45,113 nucleotides of DNA from DATAXP01 sp036272935 (GTDB taxonomy: Bacteria; Planctomycetota; Planctomycetia; Pirellulales; PNKZ01), in NCBI GenBank assembly GCA_036272935.1, contig DATAXP010000081.1:1-45113 (forward strand), read 5' to 3'. The notes beneath the pieces are model-generated. The model made no database searches. It saw nothing but the letters and a program-made list of their open reading frames with translations, and was not told the origin of the DNA. A program made the translations under genes and the position numbers. Shown piece after piece: positions 1 to 7,261 of the stretch. Numbering within the stretch: the first letter of the stretch is position 1; every line of letters begins with the position of its first letter.

Positions 1-84
1 GTGAGAGCAAGGGCGCGCCGGGTGCAGCAATCTCCCTCGCTTGCGCGTCGGGCTGGTCAGTTACCGAAGACTACCAACCAAACG

Positions 85-972
85 CTACGATTCGCGGCGC
101 TTGATCATGGTGATCTCGTTGCCCGTGGCGTTGTGGCGCACTTCGTCCATGAACGTGCGCACCAGCAGCAGGCCGCGGCCACAGACGCGCTCGAGATTGG
201 CCGGGTCGGTGGGGTCGGGCAGGCGGGAAGGATCGAAACCTGGACCCTCGTCGCGGAGCACGTACACCGCCTCCTTCGGCGAGACCTTAATGTTCACGTG
301 CACGCGCCGGTCGGCATAAGGAGCCTCGCGGCGGCGTTGCTCGGCCATGCGCTGATAAGCTTGCTCGTCGCGCTCGCGCAGCTCCGAACGCAGTTCCAGG
401 TTGCCGTGATGGATGGCGTTGACCAGTGCCTCGTGCAGGGCAATACCCATGCGGGTGAGCGACGTTTCGTCGCAGAGCTTCACGCGCACCAAGTCCTGGC
501 GTACCTGGTCAACCAACGACGGAATCAAGGTAATGTCGTTCTCGAGCACGAAGCTCCAGTGCATGTCGCTCAGGTACTCGAGCACCCGCTCGTGCCGGCG
601 GTCGGCGCGCGACACCGCCAGCACGCTGTCGATCGTTTCGCGCAGCTCGTCGGCCAGGCGCGACTTGGAGAGGTAGCTTGCCGCCCCGTGCTTCAGGGCC
701 TGCACGGCCAGGTCCTCGCTCCCCTGGGCCGTCATGACGATGACCGGCACCGTGGGGTACTTCTCGCGGACAGCAATCACCAGCTCGAGGCCCGACATCC
801 GCGGCATTTGCAGGTCGGTGACGACGATATCGGGTGTCTGCCGCGCCATGCTCTCCAGTGCGTCGACGCCATCGGTGGCGTAGTCGATGCGCGAATGGTA
901 GCTGCGCTCGAGCAGGCCGCCGGCCAGCCGGCGATCGACCGCCGAGTCGTCAACGATGAGCACCTTGGTCAT
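85..972 (-). CDS. Response regulator fused to a SpoIIAB/RsbW-type ATPase domain
   Basis: The 295-residue protein starts with a receiver domain (about residues 1-120). It shows the acidic pair near VDDS, a phospho-acceptor Asp in VVTDLQMP and a conserved Lys in YLSKS. The C-terminal half is a GHKL ATPase of the anti-sigma kinase type, with N-box EALVNAIHHGN, G1 box RDEGPGFD and G2 box GRGLLLVRTF. No histidine-kinase dimerisation helix is visible, so the ATPase probably acts on Ser/Thr of an anti-sigma-factor antagonist, or simply binds a partner, under control of receiver phosphorylation (inference). It lies 26 bp downstream of the hybrid kinase gene on the same strand, so that kinase is the obvious phosphodonor. 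No cognate STAS antagonist or sigma factor is seen nearby. Cytoplasmic; no membrane segment or signal peptide. Confidence 0.88.
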   Translation of the reverse strand: MTKVLIVDDSAVDRRLAGGLLERSYHSRIDYATDGVDALESMARQTPDIVVTDLQMPRMSGLELVIAVREKYPTVPVIVMTAQGSEDLAVQALKHGAASYLSKSRLADELRETIDSVLAVSRADRRHERVLEYLSDMHWSFVLENDITLIPSLVDQVRQDLVRVKLCDETSLTRMGIALHEALVNAIHHGNLELRSELRERDEQAYQRMAEQRRREAPYADRRVHVNIKVSPKEAVYVLRDEGPGFDPSRLPDPTDPANLERVCGRGLLLVRTFMDEVRHNATGNEITMIKRRES

Positions 973-998
973 CGGTGGCTATTATCCTTCGCGGTCTG

Positions 999-3900
999 CT
1001 AGACGTCGAACGCGCTGAGCACCGCCACAAAGCGTTCCATTTCCGCTTCCAGGGCATTGCGGGCGCCGGGAATGTCGTCAAAGCTACCATCCCGCGCCAG
1101 AGTTTCCAACCGTAAAGCCGCCTCGAAAGCCGGCTTGGCGACGAAGTTGCCCACGGCGCCTTTGAGCGTGTGGGCCGCCAGGCGCAGGGCCGCGGCGTCG
1201 TGCTGGTCGATCGACTGGCGGATGGCCCCGCGCAGCTTGGGGCACTCGGCCAGCAGCACGCTTTTCATCTCGCCCAGCAGCACACGGTCGCCGTTGAGGC
1301 GGGCCAAGGCGGCGGGCCAATCGATAATCTCACCGTTGGGATGGATGGCAGCGCCGTTGACGGCTTCGCCCTTGGTTTCGAACTCGCGCTCGATGGCGTC
1401 GAACAGTTCCTTGGGGCGCACCGGCTTCGAAACATAGTCGTCCATGCCTGCTTCGAGGCAGCGCTCACGGTCCCCTTGCAACGCATGGGCGGTCATGGCC
1501 ACGATTCGCACATGCTGGCCGTCGGCCTCCTCGCGATGGCGAATAGCGGCAGTCGCCGCGAAGCCGTCGATCACCGGCATCTGCACGTCCATCAGGATGA
1601 CATCGAAGCGTTCGCGTTCGAGAATGTCGAGCGCCTGCTTGCCGTCTCCGGCGACGACCACCTGGTGGCCGCGCTTTTCGAGCAGTCGCAGCGCGACCAC
1701 CTGGTTCACCAGACTGTCTTCGACCAGCAAGATGTGCAGGCTCGGCACCTGGGCCGACCCTGAAACCGACTCGCCCGCCGCGCGCTGCACGCCGTCCAAC
1801 CGAGTCGCCAACAGGTCGAACAGTTCGGAACTCTTCAGCGGCTTGACCAGGTAGTTTGGCAACTGCAGCTCGCGGCAGCGGGCCATGTCGGCAAGCTGGG
1901 TACCAGGGGCCACCAGCATCAGCATGTCGTTCGGTTCGACGCCGCGCTGCATCAACATGTGGGCCAAGGCAAAACCGTCTTCGCCGGGCATGTGGGCGTC
2001 GAGGACGAACAGATCGAAACGATCGGGATTGTTGCCGCAGGCAGCGATCGCCTCGGCGGCGCTGGCGACGGCCGCGGTGCGGATGCGCCAGGCGTCGAAC
2101 ATTTCGGTGAGCACCTGGCGCTGCGTGTCGTTGTCGTCGACGACCAGGATCGACAGTTGCTCGGCATCGATCACGGGCGAATCGTCATCGCTGAGGCCGT
2201 CGTCGAGTCCCAAATGGGCGGTGAAGTGGAACGTGCTCCCTTGGCCCAGCGTGCTTTCCACGTCGAGCCTGCCGGCCATCAGTTCGACCAGCTTGGCCGA
2301 AATGCTCAGCCCCAGGCCGGTACCGCCGTACTTGCGCGTGGTCGAGCTGTCGGCCTGCTCGAATGGCTGAAAGATCGGCCGCTGCTTCTCGGGGGCGATC
2401 CCCAGGCCGGTGTCGCGCACGGCAAAGGTCAGCTCGACATCGCGCTCGCCGCGCTTTTGCTCGGTCACTGAGACCACAATCTCGCCGCGCTCGGTGAACT
2501 TGATGGCGTTGCCAATCAGGTTGACCAGCACCTGCCGCAAGCGACCGACGTCGCCCACCAGCGCATCGGGCACCGCGGGGGCGACGTGGCAGGCCAGTTC
2601 GATCTGCGGTGTCTTGAGCCGCACGCCGAGCAGCTTCATGATGTCGCCCAGAGTCTCGCGCAGGCGGAACGGCTGCGTATCGAGCTCCAGCCGGCCGGCT
2701 TCGATTTTCGAGAAATCGAGCACGTCGTTGATGACGCTCAACAGCGCATCCGCACTTTCGCGGACGATGTTCAAATAGGCCCGTTGCTCGCTGGACAGGG
2801 GCGTGTCGAGCAGCAGTTCGGCCATGCCGATGATGCCATTCATCGGCGTGCGGATTTCGTGGCTCATGTTGGCCAGGAAGGCGCTCTTGGCCCGGCTGGC
2901 GGCCTCGGCCTCTTCGCGTGCCTGGCGCAGCGTGGCCTCGGTGCGCTTCAACGGGCTGATGTCCCAGCTCATGCCCTGCGTGCCGACGATGTGCCCCTGG
3001 GCGTCGAAGATCGGCGCCTTGAACACCTGGATGTAGATTTCCTCGCCATCGGGGCGGCGATAGCGCTCCACATCCTGAAACACTTCGCCCGCCTCGATCA
3101 CATGCTCGTCGTCGCGGCGATACTTCGAGGCCAGGTCGAACGGGTGGAAATCGAAATCGGTCTTGCCCAGGATGTTCTCGATCCCGGTCTGCTTGGCTTC
3201 GCACATCCGCTGGTTGGCGAACGTGAAGTGCCCCTCCAGGTCCTTGTTCCAAATCGTCAGCGGCAGGCTGTTTACAAGCAGCGAGTAGCGAGCCTCGGCG
3301 CGGCGGAGCGCCTCGACGGCGCGAGTCAGGTCCGCGGTGCGCTCGGTGACGCGCTGCTCGAGCAGTGCGTGGCTGGCCTCGAGTTCTTCGGTCATGCGGT
3401 TGAACGCGGCGGCCAGCGCTCCCAGTTCATCGTGCGAAGGCACCGGGACGCGCGTTGCCAGGGCACCCACCGCCACGGCGTCGCTCGCCACGGCGAGGGC
3501 GACGATCGGCCGCGTGAAACGCCGGGCGAGCAGATACGATGTCGCACCGCCGGCAGCGAGCACACACAGCAGCAGCACGCCGAGCAGCTTGCGCAAATGA
3601 TCGATCGGATGGTACGCCTCGGCGATGTCCATCTTCGCCACGATGCTCCAATCGCCGTAGCCCACCGGTCGATACGACGCCAACACCGGCACGCCGCGGT
3701 AGTCGGTCGTCGCCGCAAAGCCCGCCGCTCCGTCGGTCGCCAGCGCCGCGGCAGGAGCTTTGACGGTGGGAAGGTCGCGCAAGTGATCATCCGTGAGAAA
3801 ATGCACCGCGTTGCCGCGATGTTCAACGAGCATCACGCGGCCGGTCTGTTCCATTTCGGTCGAGTCGCGAACGATCTCCAGCAGCGGCTCGGCGTCGATC

Positions 3901-4466
3901 TGCACGGCAAGCACGCCGGTCTGCATGCCGTCACGGCGCTCGATGGTCGCCGACACCCAGGCGACGTAACCCTCGGCCTGGGGCTCGGGAAAGCTGAACC
4001 AGCCTACAGGCGTTGCCTGCCGGAACCGTGGCTGTTGCGAGACGTCTTGGCCGATGCGACCGGCGTCGCTCGAAACGATGATCTTGCCTTTGGTGTCGAT
4101 GACGTCGAGCAGCAGGAAGTTTGGCAGGCTGTCGCGCAGCTCGGCAAGATTGGCGATCTGTTCCTGGCGCGTGTCGTCGCGATTGCGGCGAAAGAAGCCC
4201 GACTCGAAGATGCCCCGGGTTCTATTCCGCCCCGCCAGGTATCGCACCCGGTCCTGCTGCTGATGCACGTAGGCCAGCACCGCCGCTCGCCGGCTGGCCG
4301 ACACCACGTTGAGCCGATCGCGAATCTGATCGGCCACCACCTCGCGCGTGAATTTGTACCCGACCCCCCCCAGGATGCCGGCGGTCATGGCGACCAATAC
4401 GCCGACAAATATCGTCAGCTTGAGGACGATCGAGTCCGGGAATCTTCTCGCGCGATCGTTGTTCAT
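999..4466 (-). CDS. Membrane-bound hybrid sensor histidine kinase (Cache-HAMP-PAS-HisKA-HATPase-REC-REC-HPt)
   Basis: I chose the ATG at 4466 (MNNDRARRF), which begins just before the first membrane helix. An upstream extension to 4652 would run almost to the cinA stop region and reads as non-coding. The protein is about 1155 residues. In order it has an N-terminal transmembrane helix, an extracytoplasmic Cache-like sensor, a second helix, HAMP, a coiled coil (LEQRVTERTADL), PAS/PAC, HisKA with SHEIRTPMNG (His about 535), HATPase with N, G1 and G2 boxes, and two receivers with candidate Asp in VLDAHMPG (about 824) and LMDVQMP (about 959). A C-terminal HPt follows with AAHTLKG (His about 1098). 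This is a complete BarA/ArcB-style phosphorelay. The gene sits 59 bp after the cinA-like gene and 26 bp before the REC-ATPase gene, suggesting one transcript. The ligand is unknown. Confidence 0.9.
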   Translation of the reverse strand: MNNDRARRFPDSIVLKLTIFVGVLVAMTAGILGGVGYKFTREVVADQIRDRLNVVSASRRAAVLAYVHQQQDRVRYLAGRNRTRGIFESGFFRRNRDDTRQEQIANLAELRDSLPNFLLLDVIDTKGKIIVSSDAGRIGQDVSQQPRFRQATPVGWFSFPEPQAEGYVAWVSATIERRDGMQTGVLAVQIDAEPLLEIVRDSTEMEQTGRVMLVEHRGNAVHFLTDDHLRDLPTVKAPAAALATDGAAGFAATTDYRGVPVLASYRPVGYGDWSIVAKMDIAEAYHPIDHLRKLLGVLLLCVLAAGGATSYLLARRFTRPIVALAVASDAVAVGALATRVPVPSHDELGALAAAFNRMTEELEASHALLEQRVTERTADLTRAVEALRRAEARYSLLVNSLPLTIWNKDLEGHFTFANQRMCEAKQTGIENILGKTDFDFHPFDLASKYRRDDEHVIEAGEVFQDVERYRRPDGEEIYIQVFKAPIFDAQGHIVGTQGMSWDISPLKRTEATLRQAREEAEAASRAKSAFLANMSHEIRTPMNGIIGMAELLLDTPLSSEQRAYLNIVRESADALLSVINDVLDFSKIEAGRLELDTQPFRLRETLGDIMKLLGVRLKTPQIELACHVAPAVPDALVGDVGRLRQVLVNLIGNAIKFTERGEIVVSVTEQKRGERDVELTFAVRDTGLGIAPEKQRPIFQPFEQADSSTTRKYGGTGLGLSISAKLVELMAGRLDVESTLGQGSTFHFTAHLGLDDGLSDDDSPVIDAEQLSILVVDDNDTQRQVLTEMFDAWRIRTAAVASAAEAIAACGNNPDRFDLFVLDAHMPGEDGFALAHMLMQRGVEPNDMLMLVAPGTQLADMARCRELQLPNYLVKPLKSSELFDLLATRLDGVQRAAGESVSGSAQVPSLHILLVEDSLVNQVVALRLLEKRGHQVVVAGDGKQALDILERERFDVILMDVQMPVIDGFAATAAIRHREEADGQHVRIVAMTAHALQGDRERCLEAGMDDYVSKPVRPKELFDAIEREFETKGEAVNGAAIHPNGEIIDWPAALARLNGDRVLLGEMKSVLLAECPKLRGAIRQSIDQHDAAALRLAAHTLKGAVGNFVAKPAFEAALRLETLARDGSFDDIPGARNALEAEMERFVAVLSAFDV

Positions 4467-4525
4467 GGGAACTTTTATTGTATCTCGCCACGCGGCAAGG
4501 CTCCAAGCCGCTAAGTGCCGGAGAA

Positions 4526-5743
4526 CTACAGCAACGAGAGCCGTAGCAGGTTGAGCGCCTGCTTGGCTGCGCGCGGCTTGACGACGGCCGAGTGGGCCAG
4601 CAGCGACGCCGAGCGCGTCCGCACGCCGGCGGGGGAGGCCAGGCTGAACCACATCTCGGCTGGGTCACCCTTGGCGGCGGCGAAGCTGCCAATCGCCAGA
4701 CCGTAATCGGCCCGGAATTGATGGCGGCAAGCCTGGGCGAGCGCTTCGACCCCTGGCCCGGTCGCGTAGTCGGCTTGGGCGCCGGTCATGGCGTCGGCAG
4801 CGGCCTGGTTGGTAATCACAACGCCCGCCCGAAACGCGTGGCCGCCTGCCGCGGCTTCGCCAAGCCAACGAGCGAGCAGCCCTTCGGTCCCCCATTCGCA
4901 GGTCGCCAGCGTTTGGCCGCGCGAGGCAAGCTGGCGAAGGACGACGTGCTGCAGTTCGTCGTCTTCTTCGCCGAACACGAGCGTCCCCAGGCAATCGTGG
5001 ATGATCTGCACGGTCGGCTCGATTTGCCGCTGACAATCGTCGACCGTCGTGCCGATGGCTGCGATGCGCAGGGTGATTGTGGCGTCGCTGACGGTGATGC
5101 CGACTTGCGGTTCGCGGCCGCGGCGGATCAGATCGGGAAGCCGGGCTTCGACGTCACTCTCGCCGGCGCCAAAGCATTTGATCCGCCGATGCACGATCAC
5201 CTGCCGCCCCGCGCCCCGGGCGATCAATGCCGGCCGGACCGATTGCTCCCACATTTGGAACATCTCGGCCGGCACCCCCGGCAGGGCGAACCATCGGCAG
5301 AGGCCCCCGCGGACACGAGGAAGATCGATCACGACCCCCGGCGCCGTCCCCTCGGGATTGGCGATCGGCAGGCTGCCGGCGGGAAACGTCGCCTGCACTA
5401 TGTTGCGCTCGGGCATGGGGCGCTTGCGGCGATCGAACAGCGACCGCAGATGGGCAAGCTGCGCCTCGTCGAGCACCAGTTCGACGCCGGCCACCCGCGC
5501 CAGGCATTCGCGCGTCAGGTCGTCGGCCGTCGGCCCCAACCCGCCGGTCGAAATGACGATGTCGGCCCGCTCGGCCGCTTGCCGAAAAATTTCGATGCTC
5601 GTTTCCAGCTCGTCGGCAACCGTCGCATGGGCGATCACCGTCACGCCGATTTCGGCCAATCGCTCGCTGAGCCATTGGCTGTTGGTGTCGAGCCGTTGGC
5701 CGCTGGTCAGTTCGTCGCCGATCGAAATGACTTCCGCACGCAT
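4526..5743 (-). CDS. CinA-like protein with a degenerate amidase domain
   Basis: The start is the ATG at 5743 giving MRAEVISIGDELTSGQ, the canonical CinA N-terminus; the frame extends upstream but without homology. The first about 170 residues are a MoCF/COG1058 domain, with GDELTSGQ, DTNSQWL and STGGLGPTADD. This domain in CinA proteins is associated with ADP-ribose pyrophosphatase activity. The C-terminal third aligns with PncC nicotinamide-nucleotide amidase, but the active-site block (family: AESCTGGLL) reads CEWGTEGLL, so the catalytic Ser is a Trp. The later TGIAGPGG block is also unrecognisable (IGSFAAAKGDPAE). The amidase half is therefore probably inactive or repurposed (inference), and I withhold the symbol cinA for that reason. 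Length (405 aa) is normal. It is the first gene of the leftward set with the hybrid kinase, 45 bp from the divergent MFS gene. Confidence 0.85.
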   Translation of the reverse strand: MRAEVISIGDELTSGQRLDTNSQWLSERLAEIGVTVIAHATVADELETSIEIFRQAAERADIVISTGGLGPTADDLTRECLARVAGVELVLDEAQLAHLRSLFDRRKRPMPERNIVQATFPAGSLPIANPEGTAPGVVIDLPRVRGGLCRWFALPGVPAEMFQMWEQSVRPALIARGAGRQVIVHRRIKCFGAGESDVEARLPDLIRRGREPQVGITVSDATITLRIAAIGTTVDDCQRQIEPTVQIIHDCLGTLVFGEEDDELQHVVLRQLASRGQTLATCEWGTEGLLARWLGEAAAGGHAFRAGVVITNQAAADAMTGAQADYATGPGVEALAQACRHQFRADYGLAIGSFAAAKGDPAEMWFSLASPAGVRTRSASLLAHSAVVKPRAAKQALNLLRLSLL

Positions 5744-5788
5744 GACGACATTGTACACTCGGGGCGAAAGTCGGCAGCAGGATGCCGG

Positions 5789-7108
5789 ATGATGCAAAAG
5801 GCGAAATCAGCGTTGCCCGAATCCCCTCATCTTTCGGCGTTTGCACCGTTTCGGCAGTCCGATTTCGCGCGCCTGTTCTTGGTCACCGCGGCGGCGACCT
5901 TGGGGAGCCGGGCGCTGGCCGTCGTGTTGGGCTACCAGGTGTACGAGCTCACCGGCGATCCGCTGGCGCTGGGAGCGTTGGGGCTGGTCGAAGCGATCCC
6001 GTCGATCTCGCTGGCCCTGTTCGGCGGGCACGTCGCCGATCGGTACGACCGCCGTGCGATCCTGCGGGTGACGCTAGGCCTTTCGATGGTCTGTGCCGCG
6101 GTATTCGCCGGGCTCGAGAGCTTCGGAACCGGAACCCTCCAGTTGATCGTGCTCTACGCGCTCGTCTTCATCGCCGGGATCGCCCGAGGATTTGCTGGTC
6201 CGGCCTCGGCGGCGCTCGAGGCCCAGGTGGTTCCTTGGGAACTGCTGGTCCATTCTTCCGTGTTGATGGCGAGCTGCTGGTTGTCGGCGGCGGTCATCGG
6301 CCCGCTCGTCGGCGGCGTGGTGTACAAGCTTTTTGGTCCGACGGTGACGTACGGCGGAATCGCCGTGCTGTACGCCATCGCCTGGGAAACGGTGCGACAC
6401 ATGGCGCCGCGACCGGTGGAGCGAACCCACCACGATGAGTCGATCTGGGAAAGCGTCGCGGTCGGCGTGCGCTACGTGGTGCACGACCAGGTACTGCTTG
6501 GCTCGATGGCGCTCGACCTGTTTGCGGTGTTGTTCGGCGGAGCGATCGCACTGTTGCCGGTGTTCGCCAGCGACATCCTGCATGTCGATACGGTCGGCCT
6601 CGGCATCTTGAATGCCGCGCCGACCACTGGTGCGCTGCTGACCATGCTCTGGGCGATGCGCCGCCCGCCGGTGACCCATGCCGGCCGGAATCTGCTCGTC
6701 GCGGTGGCCGGCTTCGGCGTGGCGATGATCGTGTTCGCCCTGTCGACTTCGTTCTGGCTGTCGGTCGTGGCGCTGTTTGTCAGTGGCGTTTGCGACGGCG
6801 TGAGCGTGGTCATTCGCCGCTCGATTTTGCGGCTGTTGTCGCCCGATCACCTGCGGGGCCGGATCGCGTCGGTGAGCCTGATCTTCATCGGTTCGTCGAA
6901 CGAGTTGGGGGCGCTGGAAAGCGGCGTGGCCGCACGGTATCTGGGGACCGTTCCGTCGGTCTGGATCGGGGCGATCGTCACGTTGGCGGTGGTGGCCGTC
7001 ACCGCCGTGTTTACCCCCGACCTGCGCCGGCTGTCGCTCGATCCGCAGCGGGCCGCACGCCGCGATGCGGAAATGGATCGCGAAATCGACGAGAAAACCG
7101 AGGTTTAG
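5789..7108 (+). CDS. MFS exporter (MFS_3 / EntS-like)
   Basis: The protein has 439 residues from the ATG at 5789 (a second ATG follows at 5792). About twelve hydrophobic helices and the MFS signature between helices 2 and 3 (GGHVADRYDRRAIL) are visible. A second-half counterpart follows a loop (RRSILRLLSPDHLRGRIASV). The pattern LRGRIASVSLIFIGSSNELGALESG is typical of the EntS/MFS_3 group of drug or siderophore exporters. Substrate cannot be read from sequence, and no siderophore genes lie nearby. It is divergent from the CinA-like gene with only 45 bp between starts, so promoters must overlap or lie within coding sequence. Its TAG stop lies inside a palindromic repeat (7104-7129). Confidence 0.87.
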   Translation: MMQKAKSALPESPHLSAFAPFRQSDFARLFLVTAAATLGSRALAVVLGYQVYELTGDPLALGALGLVEAIPSISLALFGGHVADRYDRRAILRVTLGLSMVCAAVFAGLESFGTGTLQLIVLYALVFIAGIARGFAGPASAALEAQVVPWELLVHSSVLMASCWLSAAVIGPLVGGVVYKLFGPTVTYGGIAVLYAIAWETVRHMAPRPVERTHHDESIWESVAVGVRYVVHDQVLLGSMALDLFAVLFGGAIALLPVFASDILHVDTVGLGILNAAPTTGALLTMLWAMRRPPVTHAGRNLLVAVAGFGVAMIVFALSTSFWLSVVALFVSGVCDGVSVVIRRSILRLLSPDHLRGRIASVSLIFIGSSNELGALESGVAARYLGTVPSVWIGAIVTLAVVAVTAVFTPDLRRLSLDPQRAARRDAEMDREIDEKTEV

Positions 7109-7129
7109 CCGGCGACCTTGATCGCCGCG
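7104..7129. repeat. Palindromic repeat, family A (copy 1), containing the MFS stop codon
   Basis: A 26-bp element beginning TTTAGCCGGCGA and ending TCGCCGCG forms a hairpin with a CGGCGA/TCGCCG stem. It matches the element at 37651-37676 at 24 of 26 positions. The TAG in TTTAG is the stop codon of the MFS gene. A related, longer-stemmed version is at 9903-9931. It could act as a weak terminator but no T-tract follows. Confidence 0.7.
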
Positions 7130-7261
7130 TTTCTATCCAGAGCCAGCGCTTTAGCTTCCCCGCCAATACGGTTGCACGCCAACGGGGATGCGTGCTACAA
7201 CCGCGTCACGCAATTGTAATGTTTCACGCCGCCACGCCTCATCACCGACCCTAAGGAGCCG

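Noticed and set aside
1..1002. Long plus-strand open frame opposite the REC-ATPase gene
   Set aside because: It is antisense to a gene with complete domain motifs, and its own product has no recognisable features. Long empty frames are expected at this GC content.
2586..4514. 642-codon plus-strand frame opposite the hybrid kinase
   Set aside because: Arg/His/Gly-rich antisense shadow; the minus strand encodes intact HAMP, PAS and HisKA domains.
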